A DNA stretch of 64,000 nucleotides, taken from NCBI GenBank assembly GCA_029907605.1, contig JARYLO010000001.1, forward strand, positions 35,040 through 99,039, written 5' to 3'. The stretch comes from Sedimentisphaerales bacterium. GTDB lineage: Bacteria; Planctomycetota; Phycisphaerae; Sedimentisphaerales; Anaerobacaceae. Shown here one piece after another: positions 42,738-52,093 of the stretch (the stretch's first letter is position 1; every line of letters starts with the position of its first letter). The notes beneath the pieces were generated by a model that was not told where the DNA came from, searched no databases, and worked only from the letters and a program-made list of their open reading frames with translations. The position numbers and the translations under genes were made by a program.

Positions 42738-45358
42738 GTTACACCTCCATCGGAACTGCCACCTTGGACATTCTGCTGTAGGTCTGCGACTATGTCCAGC
42801 AGGAGCCTGTAGCCCTGCCGGAACCTAGGTGCAAACGCCAAGGCCTCGAGTATGTGCCTTCTTGCCTCAGTAGGCTCAACAGGCCGCAACAGACCTGCCA
42901 GTCGGTAGTGGATATACCCTGGATCTTCTGGATCCAGCAGCAGGGCCTTGGTGTATGCCTCTATGGCCCTGCGATATTGGGCAGTTGCCTGGAAGGCCTG
43001 GCCCAATCTCTGATACACCTGGCCATTGAGGGGATCAACCGCAATGTATCCTTGGCCGTATCTGATCAGTGCATCCCAATCTTGTCTTGCATATGCCATC
43101 TCCACCAGCCTCAGGAAGGCATCGCCAGCATCTGCAGAGAGTTGAGCAAGGCCTTCCAGTACCGCCCATTCCTTATCCAATTGCCCCACCTGTTGATATA
43201 TCTTGGCCAAGAGCACATAGGCATTGTCTTGGCCTGTATCTTCGGGGCATAGGCGTATGAGCCTCTGGAGCGTGTCTATGGCCTGTTGGAGTTGGCCTTG
43301 GCCGATCTGAACCCTTGCCAGGGCCTTCAGCGCCCAGATATTGTTGGGCCTGGCTGCCAGGAATTGGCCTATTGCGTTGGCATCCGTTGGGTCCAGGTCA
43401 CCGCCAGTTGGTTGTTCCCAGTCTGCGTGAAGACCTTGTTGTTGGAATCTATCCGTTGCAAATGCCAGGAACTGTTGGTCCAGGACCTCCAGCCGGCCAA
43501 CCCGCCTTGTCAACACGTCCTCTATCGGTTGGCCGGTAGCCAGGTCCTCAAGTATGGCCCTCATCCCTGTCATGCCCACGTGTTCTATGATGAACTCCAC
43601 TGCCAGACCTGCTAGATAATATGCAAACTGTAGGTGTACTGGGCTTCGCGGGTCCAGAAAGGCCTCACTGAGCCCACTGAGCCCTGGGAGCCTCTCCTTC
43701 TGGATCAATTGGCGGTATTGGGGATCCATCTTGTATGACCACGAGGGGTTGTGTCTACCTTGTTCATAGACGGATATCCCCTCGCTCAGCCACCTTGGCA
43801 TCTTGTTCTTGGTTACCTCTAGAGTAACCGCATGCGTGTACTCATGCCAGAGGATCGCGTGCCAGTTATGTGGTGGACTAGGTCCAGGTGCCCTCGCAGT
43901 GATGAGATTCCCAAAGCAGACGGCCAAGAAGCCCTCTGCACCAGGCATGCCGAAGGTCCTGACGGCAAAGTCCTGGGGGTTCGGGAAGATCTCCACCGTG
44001 ATGTGGCCTGGCCTATAACCGTATGCATCTGCAAGGGCAGTCCTTGCCTGCCTGAGTAGGTCAATGACCTGCTGACCGTAGAGCCTTGCGTGCGTAGGGT
44101 CCATCCTCACAGTCAGGCCATCGGCCTGTAGGACCTCGAAGGTCTTGATCCTATCCCGCAGACACACAAGGTTGTAGGCAGTCACGTTGTATGGGTCGTG
44201 CTTGTGTACTGCCTCCACCATATCCCATCCTTCCTCCTCGCTGCCTAGCCTCAGCAGGTCCTGGGCAGCCTGAAGCCTGGCAGGCATGTACATGGGGTCC
44301 ATCTGCAGGGCCTTCAGCTGCATGTTGAGGCCCTCAGAGAATCGGTATTTCTGGGAGAGCTTCTTACCGATTAAATGGTCTACTCGCGGATTGTCCTGCC
44401 ACCAGTGCAGTGCCTTTGCCCTGAACTGTGCTGCCTGATTTGGGTCATTGGTAAGGTGGGCCAGTAGGGCCTTGAGCGCAAGTGCCTCCGGATGCCATGG
44501 GTTGACCTCCAAGGCATGCTGGAGGACCTTCTCAGTAGAGGGATAATCCTCGCAGTCTATCATGTGCTCTGCAAGTAACAGTAAGGAGGCGACGTGCCTA
44601 GGATTGATCTTGACGGCCTTATTGATGGCATCGAGCATGGACCTGCGATCGTTTGGGTAAAAGGCCCTGGCCAGGATCAGGTAACAATCTGGTTCCTCAG
44701 GTATCCGCGCAATTGCCTCTCTTATGTATCTGGCGGCGAGCTGGTAATCCTGCTTATCTATTGCAAGTGTACCTGCAGCGATGTAGGGATCTGGGCAGTT
44801 TGGATCCCTCTGGATTGCAGGAAGGTAGAACTGATCCAATATGATCCTGGGCTCGCCTCCTAGTTGCAGGAGGACCTGACCTGTGGCCACCAGGTCCTCT
44901 GCAGACATCCGCTCTAGGGCCCGTCTTGATGCCAGGCGATATGCAAGGTCCAGTGAACTGGTCGCCCTCTGCGACTGGCCCACATATGGTAAGACCTCGG
45001 CAGCAAGTAGCCAAAGCAGGATGCTGTCTGGGTAATCCTGCAGGGCCCTCTCGATGTAGTTTGCTGCCTGCTGATACCTGCCCATCGCCATGGCTGCATT
45101 GGTCAGGACCCTCCATGTGCGTACGCCTGAACGACCCTGGTCCATGGCCTTCTGGGCAAGGTCTATGGCCTGCTCGTACTGGCCAGTCCTGTACGCGGCC
45201 TCTGCCTGAACGACTAGACCTGCTGCCATGAGGCTTGAGCACAGTATTAACACGATCGCAGCTGCTGCCAGCCAGTGTTGATCGCCTGATGGCCTATAAG
45301 GCGAGCTCCTGATATTCGAGGGACTGTGTAGACTGACACCCATAATGGACTGCACCAT
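42716..45358 (-). CDS. TPR protein with MA-clan metallopeptidase domain
   Basis: An 880-residue protein, first gene of the MoxR operon. A single N-terminal hydrophobic segment (~30-50) acts as signal or anchor. TPR repeats fill residues ~50-400 (for example AAYRTGQYEQAIDLAQKAM). A gluzincin-type peptidase domain follows, with WHEYTHAVTL at residues 505-509 and the downstream third ligand in PRWLSEGISVYEQ. TPR repeats resume from ~690 to ~850. This TPR-peptidase-MA-TPR layout recurs in Planctomycetota and Acidobacteriota, usually of unknown function. The zinc site looks complete. It could process envelope proteins handled by the following membrane modules. Confidence 0.82.
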   Translation of the reverse strand: MVQSIMGVSLHSPSNIRSSPYRPSGDQHWLAAAAIVLILCSSLMAAGLVVQAEAAYRTGQYEQAIDLAQKAMDQGRSGVRTWRVLTNAAMAMGRYQQAANYIERALQDYPDSILLWLLAAEVLPYVGQSQRATSSLDLAYRLASRRALERMSAEDLVATGQVLLQLGGEPRIILDQFYLPAIQRDPNCPDPYIAAGTLAIDKQDYQLAARYIREAIARIPEEPDCYLILARAFYPNDRRSMLDAINKAVKINPRHVASLLLLAEHMIDCEDYPSTEKVLQHALEVNPWHPEALALKALLAHLTNDPNQAAQFRAKALHWWQDNPRVDHLIGKKLSQKYRFSEGLNMQLKALQMDPMYMPARLQAAQDLLRLGSEEEGWDMVEAVHKHDPYNVTAYNLVCLRDRIKTFEVLQADGLTVRMDPTHARLYGQQVIDLLRQARTALADAYGYRPGHITVEIFPNPQDFAVRTFGMPGAEGFLAVCFGNLITARAPGPSPPHNWHAILWHEYTHAVTLEVTKNKMPRWLSEGISVYEQGRHNPSWSYKMDPQYRQLIQKERLPGLSGLSEAFLDPRSPVHLQFAYYLAGLAVEFIIEHVGMTGMRAILEDLATGQPIEDVLTRRVGRLEVLDQQFLAFATDRFQQQGLHADWEQPTGGDLDPTDANAIGQFLAARPNNIWALKALARVQIGQGQLQQAIDTLQRLIRLCPEDTGQDNAYVLLAKIYQQVGQLDKEWAVLEGLAQLSADAGDAFLRLVEMAYARQDWDALIRYGQGYIAVDPLNGQVYQRLGQAFQATAQYRRAIEAYTKALLLDPEDPGYIHYRLAGLLRPVEPTEARRHILEALAFAPRFRQGYRLLLDIVADLQQNVQGGSSDGGVTSDQQRP

Positions 45359-45400
45359 ATACTAAAGAGCCCTGGCCAAGTGTGGGCCTTACAAGTTATT

Positions 45401-46090
45401 TTACCGTGATGTCAGTCGGTGAAGGTCGTCGATGCTCAACTGATCCAGCCTGCTGACGATCAGGTCTGCCTGGGCCAGTTCCGAAGGGCCGTACGTATTC
45501 GTGACCGCAACGGTGTGCATGCCAGCAGCCCAGGCCGCTGCAATACCCCATCTGGAGTCCTCTATGACCACGCAGTCCTGAGGTTTGATGGGCCCTGCCA
45601 GGTCATTTAGCCGTGCCAGTGTCAGTAGAAAGCCCTCTGGGTCTGGCTTGCCCTTGGTTACGTCGTCTGCAGAGACGATGACCTTAAAATAGCCGGTCAG
45701 GTTGGTCCGGTCGGTAAATGCCAGGATCTCCTCCTTTAGGGCCCCTGAGCAGATGGCCATGTGAATCCCATGGGAGCTGAGCATCTGCAAGAATGGCAGT
45801 ACCCCATCAATCAGCCTTGTCTCTGCGCGGGCCAGTTGGCCATAGATGCGTTTCTTGTCTGCAACCAATGCCTCCGCCGTTTGGGCGTCAACCTCAAGCA
45901 GGCCCTGACTTATCACGGTTTCCACGCATTCCCTGTCTGTCAGGCCGAGGTACAGGTCCATGTATTGCTGGACCCCGATCTGTACACCAAACCTTGCTAA
46001 GGCCAGATTGAAGGCCTCCAGGTGCACCATCTCAGAGTCCGCCAGGACCCCATCAAAGTCGAACACGGCGGCCTTGAGCATCACGGTCAC
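45401..46090 (-). CDS. HAD-superfamily sugar-phosphate phosphatase/mutase (beta-phosphoglucomutase-like)
   Basis: A 229-residue HAD subclass IA enzyme. Motif I is AAVFDFDGVLADSEMVHLEAF, motif II is ICSGALKEEI, motif III is KGKPDPEGF, and motif IV is CVVIEDSRWGIAAAWAAGM. The cap domain follows motif I. Members hydrolyse small phosphoesters or isomerise glucose phosphates. The D-F-D-G-V and E-D-S combination fits either, so the substrate cannot be told. The first four bases overlap the acyl-CoA dehydrogenase stop, so the two are cotranslated, an unexpected pairing. Confidence 0.85.
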   Translation of the reverse strand: MTVMLKAAVFDFDGVLADSEMVHLEAFNLALARFGVQIGVQQYMDLYLGLTDRECVETVISQGLLEVDAQTAEALVADKKRIYGQLARAETRLIDGVLPFLQMLSSHGIHMAICSGALKEEILAFTDRTNLTGYFKVIVSADDVTKGKPDPEGFLLTLARLNDLAGPIKPQDCVVIEDSRWGIAAAWAAGMHTVAVTNTYGPSELAQADLIVSRLDQLSIDDLHRLTSR

Positions 46091-47868
46091 TCTCTGCTGA
46101 CAGGGTTCACAACGGCATTGTAATGCTGGAATGTGGATCGGTCACCACTGCAGATCAGGTCCAGCAGGCCCTTGTGTCTATAGGCGTTCCTCTTGACAAA
46201 ACGCCGTGCGATCGTGGCCTTCCTCTGTCTCATGTCTATGGTCTGCCCCTTGGCATCCTCAACCTGCATCTGGACCTGAGAGCTGGCCTGCTGGCAGAAT
46301 AGGTGGCCCTGGATGAGCTCTATGGCCATGTCTACCAGGGGCCTGCCGTAGAGGTCCATGTAGTCGTTTCCAGAGTCCTTCACGAATGCAACGGCCTTGT
46401 TGAGGTCCTTTGTGCCATCTTCCAGGATCCTCAGTAGCTCTGCCATTGATGGATCGTAGGAGCCTGAGGCCAGCTCGCCCAACAGCCGTTCAGCAGTGCC
46501 ATTGCAGACCCCTCGCACCGCAGCGACGATCTGCAGTTGCGTTGTACCTTCATATATCGTTGTGATCCTGGCATCCCTTGCGATTCGCTCGGCAGGATAG
46601 TCCCGCATGTATCCGCTGCCCCCCAAGACCTGTATGGCGTCGTATGCAACCCTATTGGCCATCTCGGAGCAGTAGTACTTACTCATTGGGGTCAGCAGCT
46701 CTGCATACCTGCGGACCAGTCTGAATCGATCCTTCAGTTCCTTCGGCAGTTGGGCTTCACCGGCGTTTGAGATCTGTCTATCCATGCCTACCGCCTGGTC
46801 CACTATCTGGCTGGTCAGATAGAGCAGGGCCCTGCCCGCCTCTATGGCGATCCGGTCCTCCATGAGCATATCCCTGACCGCAGGGAGCATCTCGATGGAT
46901 ACGCCGAACTGTCGCCTTGTAGCCGCGTAGTTCCTGGCAACGCGATATGCTGCCTCCGCGATCCCAAGTGACTGGGCTGCGATGCCGATCCTGGCGCCAT
47001 TCATCAAGCTCATCACATATGTCACCAGTCCCCTTTGTCTTTGACCGATCAGTTGGCAGGGGGTGTTGTCAAAGAAGATCTCACATGTGGGAGAGCCATG
47101 GATGCCTAGTTTCTCCTCCAGCCTGCGGATGTGCACCGTGGGCCCCCTCTCACACACAAATAGGCTAAGGCCAAGTCCGCCACTGCGGTCAGGTTCGCTC
47201 CTGGCCAAGACCAATAGGACCTCCCCGCAGCCGTTAGTGATGAAGCGTTTGACGCCGTTGAGGTACCAGTTGCCCTGGGCATCCTGGAAGGCCCTGAGTT
47301 TAACTGCCTGTAGGTCGGAACCTGCATCTGGCTCTGTTAAGGCCATGGCCCCAGTAACCTTGCCTGCGGCAAATGCAGGCAGGTACTGTTGCTTTATCGA
47401 CTCATCTGCAAATGCATTTATCGTCTCTGCAATGCCTTGCAGGCCAAAGAGGTTCATCAGGGGTGCATCTGCCCTCGAAAGGATCTCTATGGCCATCGAA
47501 TAGATGGTGTTTGGGAAATTCAGGCCACCAAACCTGTACGGCAACGTAAAGCCCATCAGGTCTGCCTTTGCCAACTGTTCGAGGTCTTCAACGATCCCCT
47601 TGGGCCTTGTGACGGTCCCGTCTGGGTTGAGCCTGTTGCCTTCCCTGTCAACGGATTCGGCCCTCGGGGCAATGAAGTCACCGCATAGCTGTCCCAGCCA
47701 GGTCAGGACCATCCTGTAGTTCTCCACTGCCTCCTGAGGGTCTTGCGGGGCATAGTCGAATTCCTTTGCAAAACGAAAGCCCTCTTCGTTGAGGGTGGCG
47801 ATCCCTTTCAGATCCAGATGGTCAAATAGAAACCTGAGGTCGTCATTGTCTGTAAAGAAGTTCGCCAT
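46087..47868 (-). CDS. Acyl-CoA dehydrogenase (large, with extra C-terminal domain)
   Basis: A 593-residue flavoprotein, longer than the ~380 residues of a classic acyl-CoA dehydrogenase because of N- and C-terminal extensions. Core signatures are MALTEPDAGSDLQAVKLRA, RFITNGCGEVLLVLARSEPD, IGIAAQSLGIAEAAYRVA, and near the C-terminus of the core QVLGGSGYMRDYPAERIARDARITTIYEGTT-type segments (DARITTIYEGTTQLQ). It forms the alpha,beta double bond of an acyl-CoA and passes electrons to ETF, encoded immediately upstream with a three-base gap. Acyl chain preference is not apparent. Confidence 0.9.
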   Translation of the reverse strand: MANFFTDNDDLRFLFDHLDLKGIATLNEEGFRFAKEFDYAPQDPQEAVENYRMVLTWLGQLCGDFIAPRAESVDREGNRLNPDGTVTRPKGIVEDLEQLAKADLMGFTLPYRFGGLNFPNTIYSMAIEILSRADAPLMNLFGLQGIAETINAFADESIKQQYLPAFAAGKVTGAMALTEPDAGSDLQAVKLRAFQDAQGNWYLNGVKRFITNGCGEVLLVLARSEPDRSGGLGLSLFVCERGPTVHIRRLEEKLGIHGSPTCEIFFDNTPCQLIGQRQRGLVTYVMSLMNGARIGIAAQSLGIAEAAYRVARNYAATRRQFGVSIEMLPAVRDMLMEDRIAIEAGRALLYLTSQIVDQAVGMDRQISNAGEAQLPKELKDRFRLVRRYAELLTPMSKYYCSEMANRVAYDAIQVLGGSGYMRDYPAERIARDARITTIYEGTTQLQIVAAVRGVCNGTAERLLGELASGSYDPSMAELLRILEDGTKDLNKAVAFVKDSGNDYMDLYGRPLVDMAIELIQGHLFCQQASSQVQMQVEDAKGQTIDMRQRKATIARRFVKRNAYRHKGLLDLICSGDRSTFQHYNAVVNPVSRE

Positions 47869-47871
47869 GGT

Positions 47872-48924
47872 CTACCTGGTTGCCTTCTCCTTTAGTGCCT
47901 TGATCATCCTTGGTACTACATCATTGAGGTCTGCCACGATCTTGTAGTGGGCGATAGAGAATATGGGGGCCTGGGGGTCCTTGTTTATCGCCACGATCTT
48001 CTGGCTCTGCTCCATCCCTGCCCTGTGTTGGATTGCACCGCTTATCCCTATGGCTATATAAAGTGCGGGTCTGACCGTGGTTCCTGTCTGTCCAACCTGA
48101 TATTGATGGTCGATAAAGCCCAGGTCCACGGCAGCCCTTGAACCGGCAGGTGCGCCACCAAGGCAATTGGCCAGCTCCCAGATCAGTTTGAAATTCTCCT
48201 TGCTTCCTACCCCAGCCCCTCCTGCCACGATGATCCTGGCGGCCTTGAGGTTCACCTTTCTGGGCTGCTGGTGTTCCTGCAGGATCTCTAGTGGCAGGTC
48301 CTCTGGGCCAAGCTCAACATCCACCTTGATGACACGGCCCTTCCGCCTTGGGTTTGGATCTGCCATCCTCATGACCCCTTCTCGCACGGTTGCCATCTGG
48401 GGCCAACGCTGGTAATTGATGATAGTGGCAATGATGTTGCCGCCAAAGGCAGGCCTGATCTGAAATAGTAGGCCTTTGTAGAGCTTATCCTCATTTGGGG
48501 GCTTGTGGTCGCCTATCTGCAGGTCTGTGCAATCTGCTGTGAGACCTGCCCTCAGTTCGCTTGCAATCCTTGGCGCAAGGTCGCGACCAGTTACGGTTGC
48601 CCCGAATAAGACGATCTGGGGCTGATACTTGCGTACCAATTGGCAAAAGACCTTGGCATAGCTGTTTGTTTGATAGTGTGCCAGCAACGGATGGTCTGCA
48701 AGGAGGACCTTATCTGCCCCATGGCTGATCAGCCTCTGTGAAAGGCTGCTGACCTGTTGGCCCAACAATACCGCACCAACCGCCACATTCAGTTGAGCGG
48801 CAAGGGCCCTGGCCTTGCCCAACAGTTCCAGCGAGACGTCCTCCAGATGCCCATTGTGCTGTTCCGCAAAGACCCAAACATCTGCCTTTTGATTGGTGTT
48901 GATCATGACTGGTCCAGAAACCAT
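47872..48924 (-). CDS. etfA: Electron transfer flavoprotein, alpha subunit
   Basis: A 350-residue protein. The C-terminal FAD domain is diagnostic: RIIVAGGAGVGSKENFKLIWELANCLGG, VDLGFIDHQYQVGQTGTTVRPALYIAIGISGAIQHRAGM and IVAINKDPQAPIFSIAHYKIVADLNDVVP. The N-terminal half (DVWVFAEQHNGHLEDVSLELL) is the pseudo-nucleotide domain, with no added ferredoxin domain. The first ATG is at 48924; an in-frame ATG at 48906 is equally possible. It pairs with EtfB 12 bases upstream and serves the acyl-CoA dehydrogenase downstream. Confidence 0.93.
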   Translation of the reverse strand: MVSGPVMINTNQKADVWVFAEQHNGHLEDVSLELLGKARALAAQLNVAVGAVLLGQQVSSLSQRLISHGADKVLLADHPLLAHYQTNSYAKVFCQLVRKYQPQIVLFGATVTGRDLAPRIASELRAGLTADCTDLQIGDHKPPNEDKLYKGLLFQIRPAFGGNIIATIINYQRWPQMATVREGVMRMADPNPRRKGRVIKVDVELGPEDLPLEILQEHQQPRKVNLKAARIIVAGGAGVGSKENFKLIWELANCLGGAPAGSRAAVDLGFIDHQYQVGQTGTTVRPALYIAIGISGAIQHRAGMEQSQKIVAINKDPQAPIFSIAHYKIVADLNDVVPRMIKALKEKATR

Positions 48925-48936
48925 CCTGTCCGTTGA

Positions 48937-49848
48937 CTAGGCAATGATCCTATCACTTATCAATTCGCTGATCATCTGGCTGATCCCAGCATCAGTAGGT
49001 TCGACGGTCTTGCTATCCTTTGCCGACAATATCACACTCTGGATCCTATGCACCTTGGTAGGGGAGCCAGACCTGCCACACAGTGCCGGGTCAGCTCCGA
49101 TCATGTCTATATCCCACTGTTCTATCAGTAGACCGCGGGATGAAAGCTCCTTGGCGGCCTGCTCTACCAGCTCTGCCAACTCACCTTGTTCTAGTTGTGG
49201 CCTTTCGAGCCTAAGCTGCGCCTCAATTTCACACCTGGCCCTTGCCTTCTTGTACCGCATCAGCCTCTTGGCAGCAGGGATCCTGGGTTGGTTGGCAGAA
49301 TCAATGACGGTCATCAAGACCGGCAGATTGGTCCTGACCAATTGCCAACCGTTGCCTATGTTCCGCCTGACCGTTATGGACCTGCCCTGAAGGCCTTCAA
49401 GGGCCTCAACGTATGTGATCTGGGTGATCCCTAGCTTCTGAGCCACCTGTGGTCCGACCTGGGCAGTGTCACCATCTATGGCCTGCCTGCCACACAGCAC
49501 GATGTCGTATGGCACGTTGCGGACCGCACAACTGAGGATATAGCTGGTGGCAAGTGTATCGCTGGCAGCAGCCCTGGGGTCTGTAATGAGGATCGCCCTA
49601 TCTGACCCACGATACAATGCCTCCCTCAATACCTCTGCTGCAGATGGTAGGCCCATGGTGATGGCCGTGACGGTCCCGCCATAGAGGCCCTTTATCTGCA
49701 GGGCCATCTCCAATGCATTGAGGTCCTCCGGATTGAAGATGGCAGCCAGGGCGGCCCTATTGACCGTACCATCATCGTTCATCACCTTGCCGGTGATCCG
49801 CTTGGTGTCAGGTACCTGCTTGACCAGTACAACGCAGTTGTAGCCCAC
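48937..49848 (-). CDS. etfB: Electron transfer flavoprotein, beta subunit
   Basis: A 303-residue protein starting at GTG, with AAGGAG eight bases upstream. It opens VVLVKQVPDTKRITGKVMNDDGTVNR and carries FNPEDLNALEMALQI, AITMGLPSAAEVLREALYRGSDRAILITD, LCGRQAIDGDTAQVGPQVAQKL and a C-terminal region after PRIPAAKRLMRYKKAR. It is longer than typical EtfB (~255) owing to the C-terminal ~50 residues. Those extra residues could matter for partner choice. It heads etfB-etfA-acyl-CoA dehydrogenase-HAD. Whether the pair is bifurcating cannot be decided by eye. Confidence 0.92.
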   Translation of the reverse strand: MGYNCVVLVKQVPDTKRITGKVMNDDGTVNRAALAAIFNPEDLNALEMALQIKGLYGGTVTAITMGLPSAAEVLREALYRGSDRAILITDPRAAASDTLATSYILSCAVRNVPYDIVLCGRQAIDGDTAQVGPQVAQKLGITQITYVEALEGLQGRSITVRRNIGNGWQLVRTNLPVLMTVIDSANQPRIPAAKRLMRYKKARARCEIEAQLRLERPQLEQGELAELVEQAAKELSSRGLLIEQWDIDMIGADPALCGRSGSPTKVHRIQSVILSAKDSKTVEPTDAGISQMISELISDRIIA

Positions 49849-49902
49849 CTATGTGCTCCTTACCTAAGGTGAGCCATCAGTTTAGTGGCCTTGGCGATCA
49901 GG

Positions 49903-52032
49903 TCAAACGAATTTGGCCTGGCAGGTGGTCTCGAGCTCCTGTTGGAGGTCGGGCAAAGGAGAGCTGCTCTGCAGATCCTCTATAGTGACAAGACTGACAT
50001 CCTTGCCGTTTGCCTTGGCTATTGATTCTATCCAGGTTACCAAGGCCTTTGTGATGTCTGGGTCTAGGTCGTATCCAGATGAGTCCACAAGTATCTTGAC
50101 GGCCTTGTCCAAGGGCAGGCCCTGCCTATATGGCCTTGGGGTGGTGAGGGCATCGAGTGTGTCTGCCACTGCCAGGATCCTGGAGCCCAACGGTATTGCG
50201 GTACCTGCCAGCCCGTCGGGATAGCCCTGTCCGTTCCATTTCTCGTGGTGGTGGCGTATGATGGTGATCTCCCGCTCCAAGAAGTTCATCTTCTCTAAGA
50301 CCCTGACCGCTATTAACGGGTGCTGCTCCATTACCTTCCGTTCCTTGCGGCTCAGCGGGCCGTCCTTGAGCAGTATCTGGTCAGAGATGCCGACCTTGCC
50401 TATGTCGTGTAGCATAGCAGCGCGGCAGATGATCTCTGTCTGCTTTGGACCTATATTCATGCTCCTGGCTATGCCCTGGGTATATGCGGTCACGTGTTGG
50501 GAGTGATACTGAGACCAGGGGTTCTTGGCCTCCAGTGTGTGGACCAGGCTGGCAATACTGTGCATGAACATCGCCTCTGCCTTCTCCGACAGGCCTGCTA
50601 CCCTACGCTGGAGCTGTTTGATCCTGGCGATCTCTATCTCGTTGGTGTCAACCGCCTTTGTCATGGTCTTCTCCCAGACCCATGCGCAATCTCTTCCTGC
50701 GCTCTTGGCCTCGTAGAGGGCGAGGTCTGCCCTGCGCATCAGGTCACCTGGTGAGCCATCCAGGTCTTGCAGGATCTCTGCGATGCCACAACTTATGCTC
50801 ATATGGATGCCCTCGGCCAGCTTGATCTGGTGCACCTGGGCCCTGAGCCTTTCGATCAGGCTCAATGCCTCCTGGGCAGTGGTCTGGGGCATAAGTAGCA
50901 CAAACTCATCCCCTCCGTACCTGCCCAGTATGTCCGAGAGCCTCTTTTGGTGTTGCATGGATTGCGCCAGCCTTTTGAGGGCCTCATCGCCAGTACTGTG
51001 GCCAAGGGTGTCGTTTATGGTCTTGAAGTTGTCCAGGTCTATGATGGCTATTGACAACGGACAGCGGTACCTCCTTGCGCGGTCAAACTCTATCTGGAGG
51101 TTGTCCTCCAGCATCCTCCTGGACCCTACACCAGTTAGGGCATCGGTAATGGAGGTCAGTCTGGCGTGTTGATACAAGGTGGCATTGGTAAGGTGGGAGG
51201 TAAGGATCTCCTTTGCCAGCCTTGCCTTGTATGAGATCAGTTCCTGGTTTGCGGTGTCTGCTGAGTTCAGGCCGCACATGCATATGTAGCCCTCAAGGTC
51301 ATCGCTGCCGTCACCATCTGCCAGGCCCCTGACGCTCAACGGGATGATCAGCCTCGGCCCTTCTGCACCCAATTCCTCACATTGGACCGGTACTGCAGCG
51401 GCAAACAGGGCATCTCGATCCTTCAGTTGTCCACCTGCCATGGTCTGTGCAAGTGATTCCTGGGGCCTGAGGCACTGGTTACGGCCTTCCAACTGGGGGA
51501 CCTGGTGGACAGGGCTATCCTTGCGGTAGAGGCACAGGACCGATCTGCGTGCATGGAAGAGCTTGGGCGCCTCCTTTGCTACGGTATTTGCGGCCTCATT
51601 GAGCTCGATACTCTTGAGGCAGTTGGAGAGCATCGCCACCTCCTGTGCCGCTGCCCTGTCCTCTTCCAACTGTTGGCCCATCAGGTCCCTGGCAGAGAGT
51701 ATCCCTACCACCACACCCTTATCCACTATGGGCAGGTGCCTGATCCGGTGGGTGGCCATGATCTCCCTGGCCTTGCTCGGTGGCGTGCCTGGAGGGCATG
51801 TCACCACGTGCGATGTCATGATCTGGCTGACAGGGGTATTGGCTGGGTCTTGACCTGCTGTGCCTACCCATCCTGTGACATCCCGCTCTGTGACTAGACC
51901 TACGAACTCGCCGTGGCTGTCGTTGACTATGAGGCATCCTACCTTGTACTGGACCATTGCCTGTGCCGCCTCCTTGACGGATTGGTCCTGCCTTATGGCA
52001 TGTATCTTCGTGGGGTGACCTATAATCTCCAT
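49903..52032 (-). CDS. CBS-GAF-GGDEF-HD-GYP signalling protein
   Basis: A 709-residue soluble protein carrying both halves of cyclic-di-GMP turnover. Residues ~1-120 are a CBS pair (KVGCLIVNDSHGEFVGLVTERD, IRHLPIVDKGVVVGILSARDL). A GAF-like region follows (~130-285). A GGDEF diguanylate cyclase spans ~290-460, with DALTGVGSRRMLEDN and intact GRYGGDEFVLL. An HD-GYP phosphodiesterase spans ~490-690, with LHDIGKVGISDQILLKDG and HHHEKWNGQGYPDGLAG. Both active sites look complete. CBS pairs usually sense adenine nucleotides, so energy state may set the balance. The histidine kinase gene is 61 bases upstream on the same strand. Confidence 0.9.
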   Translation of the reverse strand: MEIIGHPTKIHAIRQDQSVKEAAQAMVQYKVGCLIVNDSHGEFVGLVTERDVTGWVGTAGQDPANTPVSQIMTSHVVTCPPGTPPSKAREIMATHRIRHLPIVDKGVVVGILSARDLMGQQLEEDRAAAQEVAMLSNCLKSIELNEAANTVAKEAPKLFHARRSVLCLYRKDSPVHQVPQLEGRNQCLRPQESLAQTMAGGQLKDRDALFAAAVPVQCEELGAEGPRLIIPLSVRGLADGDGSDDLEGYICMCGLNSADTANQELISYKARLAKEILTSHLTNATLYQHARLTSITDALTGVGSRRMLEDNLQIEFDRARRYRCPLSIAIIDLDNFKTINDTLGHSTGDEALKRLAQSMQHQKRLSDILGRYGGDEFVLLMPQTTAQEALSLIERLRAQVHQIKLAEGIHMSISCGIAEILQDLDGSPGDLMRRADLALYEAKSAGRDCAWVWEKTMTKAVDTNEIEIARIKQLQRRVAGLSEKAEAMFMHSIASLVHTLEAKNPWSQYHSQHVTAYTQGIARSMNIGPKQTEIICRAAMLHDIGKVGISDQILLKDGPLSRKERKVMEQHPLIAVRVLEKMNFLEREITIIRHHHEKWNGQGYPDGLAGTAIPLGSRILAVADTLDALTTPRPYRQGLPLDKAVKILVDSSGYDLDPDITKALVTWIESIAKANGKDVSLVTIEDLQSSSPLPDLQQELETTCQAKFV

Positions 52033-52093
52033 ACCCTGTCCTTGACAAGCACCTAGCTGTCATACCATGCAGCCATATGACCTCAGGTTTGTG

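Noticed and set aside
43803..45249. Several 70-160 codon frames on both strands within the TPR-peptidase gene
   Set aside because: They are alternative frames of a gene with clear TPR repeats and a HEYTH motif; none has an SD and domain of its own.
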